This document shows, one piece after another, positions 55,934 to 64,000 of a DNA stretch of 64,000 nucleotides. A model generated the notes under the pieces. The model was not told where the DNA came from, searched no databases, and saw nothing but the letters and a program-made list of their open reading frames with translations. Source of the DNA: Caldilineaceae bacterium (lineage in GTDB: Bacteria; Chloroflexota; Anaerolineae; Caldilineales; Caldilineaceae); contig JAJDXQ010000019.1 in NCBI GenBank assembly GCA_022823185.1, forward strand, positions 62,001 to 126,000, in the 5' to 3' direction. Made by a program: the position numbers and the translations under genes. Every line of letters begins with the position of its first letter. Position 1 is the stretch's first letter.

Positions 55934-57310
55934 ATGCACAGGCGCCAAATCGAGCCCTCCCACGACCTGCCCCACGCCTGCCAGCGCTTCCTGGATGCGC
56001 TGCGCCGGTGGGCATACGAAGCCATCGACCGCTACGCGGACGCGCCGGCGACCGATGTCCACGATCAGGGCACCTACACCACCGGCTGGGAGCCGCTGCT
56101 GCGCGCCGCTCCGGACGAACGCATTCTGCGCTTTCTGCAACAGAAACGCGACCGCATCCGCGATCATTTCACCCGGACGCAGCAGTGGCGGCACGGGTAC
56201 TGGTGCATGCAGGAGGCGCACCACGGCGCCGAACACTACGAGCTCTTCCTGGGCGCCATGCAACGGGCCCTGCCGGACGACCGCGAGACGGCCAGGCAGC
56301 TGGACGACGCCGCCGAGCACATGGGCAACTGGTCATCCGGGACGCCGGACTGGTTCGACTGGGACCGGCGGCGCTTTCACTCGCTCTTCTTCGGCGCGGA
56401 CGGGCTGCGCACAGAGCCGGGCATGGCGCTCAATACGCCGGACCATCTGCGTTGCGTCAACATCTGCCTGCTGGCGGCGTCGAACCCGGAGACGGAGGCA
56501 GCCGGGAAGCGCTATATCGAGCTGGCGACGGTCTACGCGGGCGAATGGGCGGACGCCATCCTGGCGGAGGACGCGCTGCCGATTGCCCTGATCCCCGGCG
56601 GCATTTTGTACGAGTTCAGCGCCGACGATAAAGCGCTCTACTACGCCTTCATGGGCGAAGCCCCCGACCTGCAGGCAGAGGTCGACCGAGCCGAGAATCT
56701 GCTTGGCTCCGACGCCGTCAACACATTCCTGCGCCTGTGGCAGGAGAGCGGCCAGCCCCGCTTCCGACTGGCGGCCGAGCGGCTGCTGGAGCCGCTGGCC
56801 GCGCAGCTGACCGACGCGGACGCCGGGGCGGCCGCCGACGCGGTGCGGTCCTATCGCCGCTGGACCGGCGACACGCGCTTCGACAAGGCGGTACTGGAGG
56901 CGGTGGCCCGCCTCGATCCCTTCGACATCACCGAAGTCGCCCTGGACACGGCGTACAAACGCCCCGTCCGCCGCGCATCGGGCGTGGGCAAGCGCTCCGA
57001 CGCGCCTCGCTGGCTGGAAGACGGCCGCGAACGGCGCCACAATCCGATCACGCTGGCGGCGGCCGCGGAGATAACCGGGGACAGCGCGCTGCAGACACGC
57101 GCCGTGGATTTGGCCCGCGCCTACTTCCTCCTGGCGCGCGCCGCCTTTCCGGACGGCCGCGAGCACGGCTGCTCGGCGCGCTCGGTCAGCGCGATCGCGC
57201 GCGGCCATGGGCGGGAAAACCATGCCGGCATGACGACCGCGGCGCTTGGCCCGGCCCTGGGGTTACAGCGGGAAGCGGACGCGGATGCCCATCGTTACGA
57301 CAGGGGCTGA
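55934..57310 (+). CDS. Putative alpha/alpha-toroid glycosidase-like protein, unknown family
   Basis: 458 residues from the ATG at 55,934; a longer frame from 55,562 lies within the fucosidase gene and is not real. No signal peptide. The helical pattern, with aromatic and acidic residues in loops (GYWCMQEAHHGAEHYELFLG, NWSSGTPDWFDWDRRRFHSL), looks like a six-hairpin (alpha/alpha)6 carbohydrate enzyme, but no family motif is recognised. Coupling to a GH29 fucosidase suggests it acts on the same glycan or its products. The late EHGCSARSVSAIARGHGREN segment may hold active-site residues. Confidence 0.5.
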   Translation: MHRRQIEPSHDLPHACQRFLDALRRWAYEAIDRYADAPATDVHDQGTYTTGWEPLLRAAPDERILRFLQQKRDRIRDHFTRTQQWRHGYWCMQEAHHGAEHYELFLGAMQRALPDDRETARQLDDAAEHMGNWSSGTPDWFDWDRRRFHSLFFGADGLRTEPGMALNTPDHLRCVNICLLAASNPETEAAGKRYIELATVYAGEWADAILAEDALPIALIPGGILYEFSADDKALYYAFMGEAPDLQAEVDRAENLLGSDAVNTFLRLWQESGQPRFRLAAERLLEPLAAQLTDADAGAAADAVRSYRRWTGDTRFDKAVLEAVARLDPFDITEVALDTAYKRPVRRASGVGKRSDAPRWLEDGRERRHNPITLAAAAEITGDSALQTRAVDLARAYFLLARAAFPDGREHGCSARSVSAIARGHGRENHAGMTTAALGPALGLQREADADAHRYDRG

Positions 57311-57354
57311 ATGGACAACAGGAACTGAACTGACATAGGCCTTCGCAGAGCGGG

Positions 57355-58113
57355 TTACTTCTGTGCCAGGAACACCATGCCGGCGCTGTCCCGCGTCAGG
57401 CTGTCTCCGGCGTAGTTGCGATATGCCGTCGATGCCCGAAACCCGGCCTTTTCCAACATCCGTGTCACCTCCGGCGCTGTATAGGCCCGGATCTGCCAGG
57501 TCTCTTCGTGCCGCCGGCCCTGGCGATACCACTGAAATTCTCTGGAAAAGATGCCGCTCAGGATGTCAAGGCTCCCCTTGTCTACGATGAAGAATCCGCC
57601 GCCGTCAAAGCTGCTGTTGCGATCGCCGTTCAGGATCAGCTCGTCACGGTTCACAACGATGTCCAGGAGAAAACGGCCGCCGCTCTTGAGGACACGCATC
57701 ACTTCGGCGAGCACCTGCTGGTTGTCCGATTCGTCATCAAAGCAACCGAACTCGCTGAGCGTAAGGGTGACAGAATCGAAGGTCGCGGTCCAGCCGGCTG
57801 GCAGGCTGCGCATATCCCCGCGAACCCACTCGATCTGCGCATCTGCCTGCGTCGCTGATTCCCGGGCGCGTGTCAGCATCGCGTCACTGAGGTCGTAGCC
57901 GGTCACCTGGAAGCTGCGCAGCGCCAGCGGGATCGTCAGCCACCCGAGCCCGCAGGCCAGGTCAAGAATGCGTGCGCCTGGTTGCGGCGCCAGCAGGGCA
58001 AGGATCTGTTCCAGCTCAGGCGGGTTCGAATTCGGCTCATAGGCGGGCGGCCAGAGCCAGCTGAACTTTTCGTCGGCATAGATTCGTTGCCAGGATCGGG
58101 AGGGGATTTCCAT
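57355..58113 (-). CDS. Class I SAM-dependent methyltransferase
   Basis: 252 residues from the ATG at 58,113, which has AGGAAAA eight bases upstream; a longer start at 58,158 lacks one. The SAM motif I is ARILDLACGLGWLTIPLAL (near residue 50), followed by the acidic strand end in VTGYDLSDAML and motif II-IV in FDSVTLTLSEFGCF. It resembles small-molecule or ubiquinone-type methyltransferases; acceptor unknown. It is divergent from the Gfo/Idh gene, with 68 bases between the starts. Confidence 0.82.
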   Translation of the reverse strand: MEIPSRSWQRIYADEKFSWLWPPAYEPNSNPPELEQILALLAPQPGARILDLACGLGWLTIPLALRSFQVTGYDLSDAMLTRARESATQADAQIEWVRGDMRSLPAGWTATFDSVTLTLSEFGCFDDESDNQQVLAEVMRVLKSGGRFLLDIVVNRDELILNGDRNSSFDGGGFFIVDKGSLDILSGIFSREFQWYRQGRRHEETWQIRAYTAPEVTRMLEKAGFRASTAYRNYAGDSLTRDSAGMVFLAQK

Positions 58114-58181
58114 TTGCGTTTTCCTAAGCGAGCGGGTATCTGTCCTGTCAACTGTCATTCTATCATGAAGGATTTACGCCT

Positions 58182-59252
58182 ATGACACCCCTGCGACTCG
58201 GCATCATCGGTTGCGGCACGATCGGCTCCGTCCACGCGCAGGCTGCCGCGGCCTCCGAACAGATCGAGCTGGCCGCGGTCGCCGACGTGGACCGGGCCTT
58301 GGCCGAAAAGGCGGCCGCGGCCCATAGGGTGGAGAAGGTCTACAACAGCGGCGCAGAGCTGCTGGCCGATCCGCAGATAGAGGCCGTCGTTCTGGCGCTG
58401 CCGGCCCTTTTTCGCGTTGAGCTGGGGCTGCAGGCCCTACGCGGAGGCAAACATCTGCTGACGGAAAAGCCGGTGGCCCGCAGCGCCGGCGAAGTGCGTC
58501 AGCTCATCTCTGCCCAGGGGGACCGGGTCGCGGCCTGCTGCTCCTCGCGCTTTCACTTTCTGGAATCGGCCCGGGCCGTTACCGACTATATCGTAGAGGG
58601 CAGACTGGGCGCGCTGCGCCTGCTGCGCTGCCGCGCCATCTTCCCGGCGACACCGGCGCCGGAGACACCGGTGCCGGAGACGCCCCCGCCGGCCTGGAGG
58701 CTCAGCCGCGAGCTGAACGGCGGCGGCATTCTTGTCAACTGGGGCTGCTATGACCTGGACTATCTGCTCGGCATCAGCGGCTGGCGCCTGCGTCCGCAGA
58801 CGGCCCTGGCGCAAAGCTGGCGCGTTCCGGCCGCCTTCGCCGATACGGTTGCGCCGGCGTCCGACGGGGAGACGCATATCGCCGGGCTGGTGCGCTGCGC
58901 CGACGGCATCGCGCTCACCTATGAGCGCGGCGAATACGCCGCGGCGCAGGCGGAGACTTCCTGGGAGGTGATCGGTGAGACTGGCTCGCTGCGCCTGCAG
59001 ATGACACCGGCGCAGGCGAAGGAGATCCTGTATTTCGAGGCGAGCCGGGCGGAGGGGACAGTCTCCCGGACGTTGTGGGCGGGCAGCGACTCCTATAGCG
59101 ACATCCACCGCGCGCTTCTGGAGGACTTCGCGGCCGCGATCCGCACCGGCCGTCCGCCCAAGACAACGCTGACACAGGCGCTGCTGGTGCAACAGATCAC
59201 CGATGCGCTGTACCGGTCCGCGGAGACGGGGGAGGCGGTAGAAGTGAAATAG
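58182..59252 (+). CDS. Gfo/Idh/MocA-family oxidoreductase
   Basis: 356 residues. N-terminal Rossmann fold: LGIIGCGTIGSVHAQAAAAS (GxGxxG) and the EKPVA motif with catalytic Lys in LLTEKPVARSAGE. The C-terminal domain has ELNGGGILVNWGCYDLDYLL with the His-equivalent region replaced by Asn/Asp residues typical of sugar dehydrogenases. It should oxidise a sugar or polyol with NAD(P)+. It probably belongs to the same catabolic network as the isomerase at 61,400 and the enolase-superfamily gene at 62,306. Confidence 0.9.
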   Translation: MTPLRLGIIGCGTIGSVHAQAAAASEQIELAAVADVDRALAEKAAAAHRVEKVYNSGAELLADPQIEAVVLALPALFRVELGLQALRGGKHLLTEKPVARSAGEVRQLISAQGDRVAACCSSRFHFLESARAVTDYIVEGRLGALRLLRCRAIFPATPAPETPVPETPPPAWRLSRELNGGGILVNWGCYDLDYLLGISGWRLRPQTALAQSWRVPAAFADTVAPASDGETHIAGLVRCADGIALTYERGEYAAAQAETSWEVIGETGSLRLQMTPAQAKEILYFEASRAEGTVSRTLWAGSDSYSDIHRALLEDFAAAIRTGRPPKTTLTQALLVQQITDALYRSAETGEAVEVK

Positions 59253-59290
59253 AGGCGCAAAATCGCCCGCGCAGAACTGTTAAATCTGTC

Positions 59291-60289
59291 TCAAAACGGA
59301 ATGTCGTCGACTTCAATGTGACGATTTCGGTAAACCAGATTTCCGTCTAATCGAAGTTCAAATTCATAGTCATCGAACCCCGTTCTGATTTTCCACCTGA
59401 ATTCGCCCCTTTGAAAAGCATATGCGTCTTCTGTGTATTGGCGTATGTCGTCGCCGGATCGAATCCTTACCTGGAGACGAAATGGGCCCAGGGACTGTGT
59501 ATCGGGAGAAAATGACAAGTATGCTGCTTCCCTGTCCATTTGCACTGACTCCAGATAGGTATGCTGCTTATAGAACAGTTCGCTCCGGGCCGTTGATAAA
59601 ATCCTTCCCTCATTCTGATGCCGCAGCACATCGGTAAGTAGATGCAGCAAGGTATCTTTTTCTGCTTCAGAACGACAATATATCCATTTCAGGCTTTTCA
59701 TATCCAGGTGGCCGGGAACAATCACTTCTGCCATGCGACGAGAAATAATGTCTGATTCTTCAGGTCTACTGAAATCAACCGGGCCTGTATGATAAATCTT
59801 ACGCCAATCCAGATCTGCTAAGTCTTGCGCTGTAGACATGATCTGGTAATTCCTGGACGCAAGCCCCCTATCGGAAAACCAGCTGTCTTCACGACTCAGG
59901 ATTTCAGCAGAGTCAAACAGGAAGAATACAGGGACGGGACAGTGTGCATCTGGAAATCTGGAACGTTGGAGAGTCTCCGCACTTTTTACCCCCTCGGCGT
60001 AATACTGTGTGGGGGTCTTGGGACGAAAGTATAGGCGCACGCAATCTTTGATCCACGACTGAGTCCCAGCAAGAACCTCATTGCTACCACTGCTTACAGG
60101 GAGCCTCTGTGTATCCTCTAAGCGCTGTCTACTATACAGAAATCCCGACGATAGAATTCGGGCGGCGTTCTGGATATCGGTGTAGTGGCATAGAAACCTG
60201 GGCCACCAACGCCGTTCAGACCGTCTAACCCAACCCGTTTGGGATAGATGATCGAGAAAGATTCTAATCTGATCAGCATCACCCTTCAC
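59291..60289 (-). CDS. darT-like: DarT-like DNA ADP-ribosyltransferase toxin
   Basis: 332 residues, starting 25 bases after the macro-domain gene on the same strand. DarT enzymes add ADP-ribose to thymidine in single-stranded DNA. Family-type features: CHYTDIQNAARILSSGF (H35, NAD pocket), VRLYFRPKTPTQYY (85-97, the RxxxPMLY-like block) and AEVIVPGHLDMKSLKWIYCR with the likely catalytic E188. DarT is usually about 210 residues; here an extra C-terminal 90 residues or so (RLQVRIRSGDDIRQ to IEVDDIPF) form an unrecognised domain. AT-richer than its neighbours. The macro-domain partner should be the antitoxin. Confidence 0.8.
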   Translation of the reverse strand: MKGDADQIRIFLDHLSQTGWVRRSERRWWPRFLCHYTDIQNAARILSSGFLYSRQRLEDTQRLPVSSGSNEVLAGTQSWIKDCVRLYFRPKTPTQYYAEGVKSAETLQRSRFPDAHCPVPVFFLFDSAEILSREDSWFSDRGLASRNYQIMSTAQDLADLDWRKIYHTGPVDFSRPEESDIISRRMAEVIVPGHLDMKSLKWIYCRSEAEKDTLLHLLTDVLRHQNEGRILSTARSELFYKQHTYLESVQMDREAAYLSFSPDTQSLGPFRLQVRIRSGDDIRQYTEDAYAFQRGEFRWKIRTGFDDYEFELRLDGNLVYRNRHIEVDDIPF

Positions 60290-60314
60290 GTGTTCTGCTC
60301 GCTGCCAAATAGTT

Positions 60315-61235
60315 CTAGAACAAACTCAACTGTTGAATTGCGTCGGCATAATCGGTGCGCCGCACGAAGGCTGACGGCAAGATCTGCAAACCAATCACTG
60401 ACGCGGAATTATACTTGCCATAGTCGTCTGCCACATTGACTGGCACCGCATATTCAAGCTCAGCAAAAATGGAAAGGACATAGGAAATTTTGCTATCAAT
60501 TCCCGGAGCGATGTGACGCATCGAAAACCCATATGTCCGCAACTGCTGCCACAGCATTGACAGTGTCTCGTATGGCAGCAGGTATTTCTGTTTCGCGGTT
60601 ACGACGCGGATGCCAAGCGGGTCATTAGAAACATACGCTGAAAATGGGCTCTTCTTAGCCACCGTTCTATACTCACTTTTGGCTTCCAGTATTGACCTGA
60701 TATCCTCCCACACTTCGCTAAATGGCAAACTCTGTGGCTCTGTACGCAGCCAATCACTCATCTCTTTAGGCTGCTGGTGCTCCACAAAGACATTATCTCG
60801 CTCAGGGTAGACAAATACCTCTATCGGCAAGGGTTGAAGGTACTTCTCCATCAGCGGCTGAACTTGCGAAGGGAAATCCAGTTGCCCATTGCCGCACCCC
60901 AAAGGCGGGAATGCAATGCTGTGGATTCCCAGACTTGAATATGTCTCAACGAACTTCCTCAGCCCACTTTCAACATATTCCATTCTTGAAGGCTGTCGCC
61001 AGTGTCTCTTGGTTGGGAAATTCAATACCCACTTATTTGGTGACTTGTACAGCCATAAGCTCCCGACATTGAAATCGCCCTTTTCACACAGTTCACGGTA
61101 CTTCGCATACATATCTGGGAAGTGGCGCTTGAACTGCAATGCCACGCCTTTGCCCATGACACCAACGGTGTTCACTGTATTGACCAACACCTGTGCCGGT
61201 GATTGGAACAGGTCTCCTTGAACATACAGAATCAT
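60315..61235 (-). CDS. darG-like: DarG-like macro-domain antitoxin
   Basis: 306 residues with GAGGA eight bases before the ATG. The N-terminal half is a macro domain of the DarG/TARG1 type: MILYVQGDLFQSPAQVLVNT, then VNTVGVMGKGVALQFKRHFP, and IAFPPLGCGNGQLDF, which together bind and remove ADP-ribose. Macro-domain antitoxins of this kind reverse DarT modification. The C-terminal 140 residues (RTVAKKSPFSAYVSNDPLG onward) match the extra domain of DarG, which blocks DarT directly, only loosely. Antitoxin-first gene order is as in known darTG operons. Confidence 0.82.
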   Translation of the reverse strand: MILYVQGDLFQSPAQVLVNTVNTVGVMGKGVALQFKRHFPDMYAKYRELCEKGDFNVGSLWLYKSPNKWVLNFPTKRHWRQPSRMEYVESGLRKFVETYSSLGIHSIAFPPLGCGNGQLDFPSQVQPLMEKYLQPLPIEVFVYPERDNVFVEHQQPKEMSDWLRTEPQSLPFSEVWEDIRSILEAKSEYRTVAKKSPFSAYVSNDPLGIRVVTAKQKYLLPYETLSMLWQQLRTYGFSMRHIAPGIDSKISYVLSIFAELEYAVPVNVADDYGKYNSASVIGLQILPSAFVRRTDYADAIQQLSLF

Positions 61236-61399
61236 TCTGGTGTCCTCAGTGAGTCAGGATCTTTGCATATCCGTGGGTTCACAGTCATTATACTACGCAT
61301 CCTACCCTCTATTGAAAGTTTGTTCTGATTCATACGACGCTTTGGCATCCAGTATCGTTTCCTCGAATGTCTCAGATTTCAGAAAGGACCTGGCACAAA

Positions 61400-62206
61400 A
61401 TGAACTACGCATTTATGAGCTTTTCCTGCCCCCAAGCCACCTTCGCGGAGATGCTGGCGCTGGCGGCGCAGTACGGCTACGGCGGCGTTGAGCCGCGCGC
61501 GGCCGGCGGCCATAGCCACGGCGTGGAGCTGGAAGCGTCGGCGGAACAGCGCGCGGCCTTCCGCACACAGGCGGCTGACGCCGGCATCGCCATCTGCTGC
61601 CTGGCTTCAGGCAACCGCTTTGCCGACCCCGCAGACCGGGACGCGCAGGTGGAAGAAACGCTCCAGTACCTCGACCTGGCCGCAGACATCGGCGCGCCCG
61701 CGCTGCGCGTCTTCGGCGGGCGGATCCCGGACGGCGTCAGCCGCGATTCGGCGATCGACGGCGTGGCCGACGCCCTCTCTCGCCTGGCGGAGCGGGCCGG
61801 CGACCGCGGTGTCGTCGTCTGCATGGAAACACACGACGACTGGTGCAGCCCCGCCGATGTCGCCACGGTGATGGAACGGGTCGACCACCCGGCGATCGGC
61901 GTAAACTGGGATGCCGCCCATCCGGTGAACAGAGAGGGTTGGACGCTGGAAGACTCCTATCGCACACTGCGGCGCTGGATCCGACATGCCCATGTGCACG
62001 ACGTTCGCATCGCCTCCGAAGGCCTGGACTACGCGGCCTTCGGCACAGGGGATGTCGATCACAAGCAGGTGCTGGCGCTGCTGCGCGACGGCGGCTACGA
62101 CGGTTATCTCAGCGGAGAGTGGATCAACTGGGAGCCGCCGGACGTTCACCTGCCGCGCGAGATCGCGACGCTGCGCGGCTACGAACGCGCGATATTGGGA
62201 CAGTAG
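61400..62206 (+). CDS. Sugar phosphate isomerase/epimerase-like TIM barrel
   Basis: 268 residues from the ATG at 61,400; the upstream in-frame start at 61,367 adds unrelated residues. Xylose isomerase-like AP-endonuclease-2 family: MSFSCPQATFAEMLALAAQY, VVVCMETHDDWCSPADVATV with metal-ligand Glu and Asp/His, GVNWDAAHPVNREGW and the HAVHVHD-like RHAHVHDVRIASEGL, then SGEWINW near the end. A divalent-metal sugar isomerase or epimerase, substrate unknown. It begins about 165 bases from the divergent darG-like gene and precedes the enolase-superfamily gene by 100 bases, possibly as one transcript. Confidence 0.85.
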   Translation: MNYAFMSFSCPQATFAEMLALAAQYGYGGVEPRAAGGHSHGVELEASAEQRAAFRTQAADAGIAICCLASGNRFADPADRDAQVEETLQYLDLAADIGAPALRVFGGRIPDGVSRDSAIDGVADALSRLAERAGDRGVVVCMETHDDWCSPADVATVMERVDHPAIGVNWDAAHPVNREGWTLEDSYRTLRRWIRHAHVHDVRIASEGLDYAAFGTGDVDHKQVLALLRDGGYDGYLSGEWINWEPPDVHLPREIATLRGYERAILGQ

Positions 62207-62305
62207 TTGAAGCGACAGAGACAGTACCGCTGATGCCAGTTTGATACTGCGCTCACTTTACAGCTCCGACAAATAGCCCTTGCACCGATACCGGGGGAAC
62301 GACAG

Positions 62306-63769
62306 ATGCCCATCCGCCTGCTCGACTTCGATCTCCATATCCTCAACATGCACAACCGCATGCCCTTCCGCTACGGGATCGTCACCATGACCGCGCTGCC
62401 GCACCTCTTCTTGCGGGCGCGGGTCGACGTGGACGGCCAGCAGGCGGACGGGATCGCCGCCGAGGGTCTGGCGCCCAAATGGTTCACCAAGGTACCCGAT
62501 TCATCCACGGCCCAGGATATCGCCGAGATGCTCGATGTTATCCAGGCGGCCTGCCGCCACGCCCGTGAAGCCGGCGCGGCGGACTCGGTCTTCGACCTGT
62601 GGCAGGCCGTCTACCGGGCCCAGGAGACGTGGGCCGCGGATACGGACTACCCGCCGCTGCTGTGGGCGTTCGGCGTATCGCTGGTGGAGCGGGCGATCAT
62701 CGACGGCTTCTGCCGGGCTGCCGGCACGACCTTCGCCCGCGCCGTGCGCGCCAACAGCCTGGGCATGCAGCTGGAGAGCCTGCGCCCGGAGCTGGCCGGG
62801 CAGGCGCCGGCGGACCTGCTGCCGGCCAAGCCCCTTGACCGTGTCATCGTGCGCCATACGGTCGGCCTGATCGATCCCCTCACCGACGACGAAATCCCGA
62901 CCGGGGACCTGGTCGATGACGGACTGCCTCAGTCTCTGGACGCGTCGATCCAAGCATACGGGTTGACCCACTTCAAGATCAAGATCGGCGGCGACATTGA
63001 CGAAGACGGGGCGCGGCTGCATCGCATCGCCGCGCTGCTGGACGAGCGCAACGTCGATTACCGGCACACGCTCGACGGCAACGAGACCTATCACAACGTC
63101 GACGATTTCCGCGCCCTGTGGGAAGGGCTGACCGCCGAGCCGTCTCTGCGCGGCTTTCTGCAGCGGCTGCTTTTCGTCGAACAGCCCTTCCACCGCGACA
63201 TCGCTCTGAGCCCGGAGGTGGGAACGGCCCTGCTTGCCTGGCGCGAGCGGCCGCCGATCATCATTGACGAATCCGACGGCGAGCTTTCCAGCGCGCCCAC
63301 AGCCCTGGAGAACGGCTACGCGGGCGCCAGCCACAAGAACTGCAAAGGCATCTTCAAAGGCATCGCCAACACCTGCCTCATCCGCAACCGCCAGCGCCGG
63401 CAGCCGGATGCGCTGCACATCATCAGCGCCGAGGACCTGTGCAACCTGGGGCCGGTGGCCCTGCTGGAGGACCTGGCCGTGCTGGCGACGCTGGGCATCG
63501 AGCACGCCGAGCGCAACGGCCATCACTACTTCGCGGGCCTGTCGATGCTGCCGGACGACATGCAGGCGCAGATCCTGGCTGCGCACGGAGATCTCTACAA
63601 GCCGCACACGACCCCAAGCGGACAACGTTTCCCGACGCTGGCGGTCGAAGACGGCGCGGTCCTTGTAGGCAGCGTCACGGACGCGCCATTCGGGCCAAAG
63701 ACAGTTCCGGACCCATCCCGGTTTACGCCGGCGGCCGAATGGGAATTCGCTTCGCTCGGTCTGGATTGA
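62306..63769 (+). CDS. Enolase-superfamily (mandelate racemase-like) enzyme, second copy
   Basis: 487 residues. Distant paralogue of 1,586-2,941: both have a KxK motif (FKIKIGG here), an Asp in LDGNETY, a Glu in LFVEQPF, DES in IIIDESDGEL, and the HKNCKG lysine block, while the rest is quite different. It therefore uses the same Mg2+-assisted proton abstraction. The sequence before the barrel (LPHLFLRARVDVDGQQADG) is the capping domain. It follows an isomerase and a Gfo/Idh dehydrogenase, so an acid-sugar dehydratase role is plausible. Confidence 0.82.
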   Translation: MPIRLLDFDLHILNMHNRMPFRYGIVTMTALPHLFLRARVDVDGQQADGIAAEGLAPKWFTKVPDSSTAQDIAEMLDVIQAACRHAREAGAADSVFDLWQAVYRAQETWAADTDYPPLLWAFGVSLVERAIIDGFCRAAGTTFARAVRANSLGMQLESLRPELAGQAPADLLPAKPLDRVIVRHTVGLIDPLTDDEIPTGDLVDDGLPQSLDASIQAYGLTHFKIKIGGDIDEDGARLHRIAALLDERNVDYRHTLDGNETYHNVDDFRALWEGLTAEPSLRGFLQRLLFVEQPFHRDIALSPEVGTALLAWRERPPIIIDESDGELSSAPTALENGYAGASHKNCKGIFKGIANTCLIRNRQRRQPDALHIISAEDLCNLGPVALLEDLAVLATLGIEHAERNGHHYFAGLSMLPDDMQAQILAAHGDLYKPHTTPSGQRFPTLAVEDGAVLVGSVTDAPFGPKTVPDPSRFTPAAEWEFASLGLD

Positions 63770-64000
63770 ACGCACGGCGCCGGGCTGGCGCGGCGGCGAA
63801 CAGAAGGACCCGTTTCAGTTGAGGACGCGAAGCCGCAGAAACGCAACTTTAGAGCGGCGGCCGTGTTTTCTTTTGTAGAACATCCTGAGATTTTCACCCT
63901 GCGTTCCTTCACCATGCGAGACTGCTCCCCCGCTTTCACGCCTGACGGGAAATAAGCAGAGACACGCGCTCCCGTACAATGGATTCCCTGACACCGCCAT
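63770..64000. other. Window end, no gene seen
   Basis: The last 231 bases hold no frame with a supported start or family. Confidence 0.4.

Noticed and set aside
54750..56015. A 421-residue minus-strand frame over the fucosidase gene
   Set aside because: Antisense shadow of the GH29 gene with typical low-complexity composition.

Overview
The window is a 64 kb piece of a high-GC bacterial chromosome. It shows no rRNA, tRNA, CRISPR array or replication origin that I could recognise. The gene mix suggests a Chloroflexota (Caldilineales-like) heterotroph, but this is inference with no marker gene behind it: K+-type membrane pyrophosphatase, many M20/M28/M55/M1 peptidases, DSD1-type PLP enzyme, phytanoyl-CoA dioxygenase-like oxygenase, enolase-superfamily and Gfo/Idh/MocA enzymes, a GH29 fucosidase, and scattered minimal nucleotidyltransferases (MNT).

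Layout. 1-10,416 is catabolic and housekeeping: Gfo/Idh 3' end, M55 aminopeptidase, enolase-superfamily enzyme, a tiny Cas4-like membrane protein, H+/Na+-pyrophosphatase, SDR, DSD1-like enzyme, an MNT protein and two tandem M20 peptidases. 10,417-16,061 is an accessory insertion: a 1,243-residue reverse transcriptase-nitrilase protein (DRT1/UG1-like defence RT) lies inside what was an M20 array, bounded by an IS5-type transposase tail and two M20 3' fragments with an MNT gene and a HEPN stub between them. 16,241-25,882 is a mosaic of accessory modules: a PD-(D/E)xK-type protein, a HigBA-like pair whose toxin is frameshifted and whose promoter lies on a 28-bp palindrome, an AHH-nuclease toxin with its putative immunity gene, a di-haem oxidoreductase, a VapBC pair with a clipped toxin, a PhyH oxygenase and a nonsense-mutated HicB-like gene. 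25,963-29,289 is a sugar ABC importer operon. 29,874-36,413 carries a GT39-like membrane protein, a COG0523 zinc GTPase and a lipoprotein lytic transglycosylase.

36,683-38,549 is a complete EcoRV-like type II restriction-modification system. 38,592-42,716 has an M28 peptidase, GatB, a PmoA-like protein and an MNT protein. 42,717-44,640 repeats the insertion pattern: a DUF6978-like/DUF1828-like gene pair sits inside a decayed second copy of the pmoA-like/MNT unit, next to an IS3-type end. 44,725-51,784 is a DNA-processing cluster: a 1,727-residue DEDD exonuclease-RecQ-UvrD fusion, Ogt and NurA. 52,244-63,769 holds an M1 peptidase, a fluoride channel, a GH29 operon, a methyltransferase, Gfo/Idh, a DarTG-like toxin-antitoxin operon, a sugar isomerase and a second enolase-superfamily enzyme.

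How it fits together. The metabolic genes at both ends (Gfo/Idh, enolase superfamily, xylose-isomerase-like barrel, sugar ABC importer, fucosidase) look like uptake and catabolism of sugars and sugar acids. The accessory genes form a dispersed defence and conflict repertoire. Many are visibly less GC-rich than their neighbours, and several of the toxin-antitoxin modules are partly broken. Two cassettes (RT-nitrilase and DUF6978/DUF1828) sit in the same kind of place: inside a tandem duplication of a metabolic gene next to an MNT gene, with IS debris at one edge. The least conventional single proteins are the exonuclease-RecQ-UvrD fusion, the RT-nitrilase protein and the 84-residue Cas4-like membrane protein.
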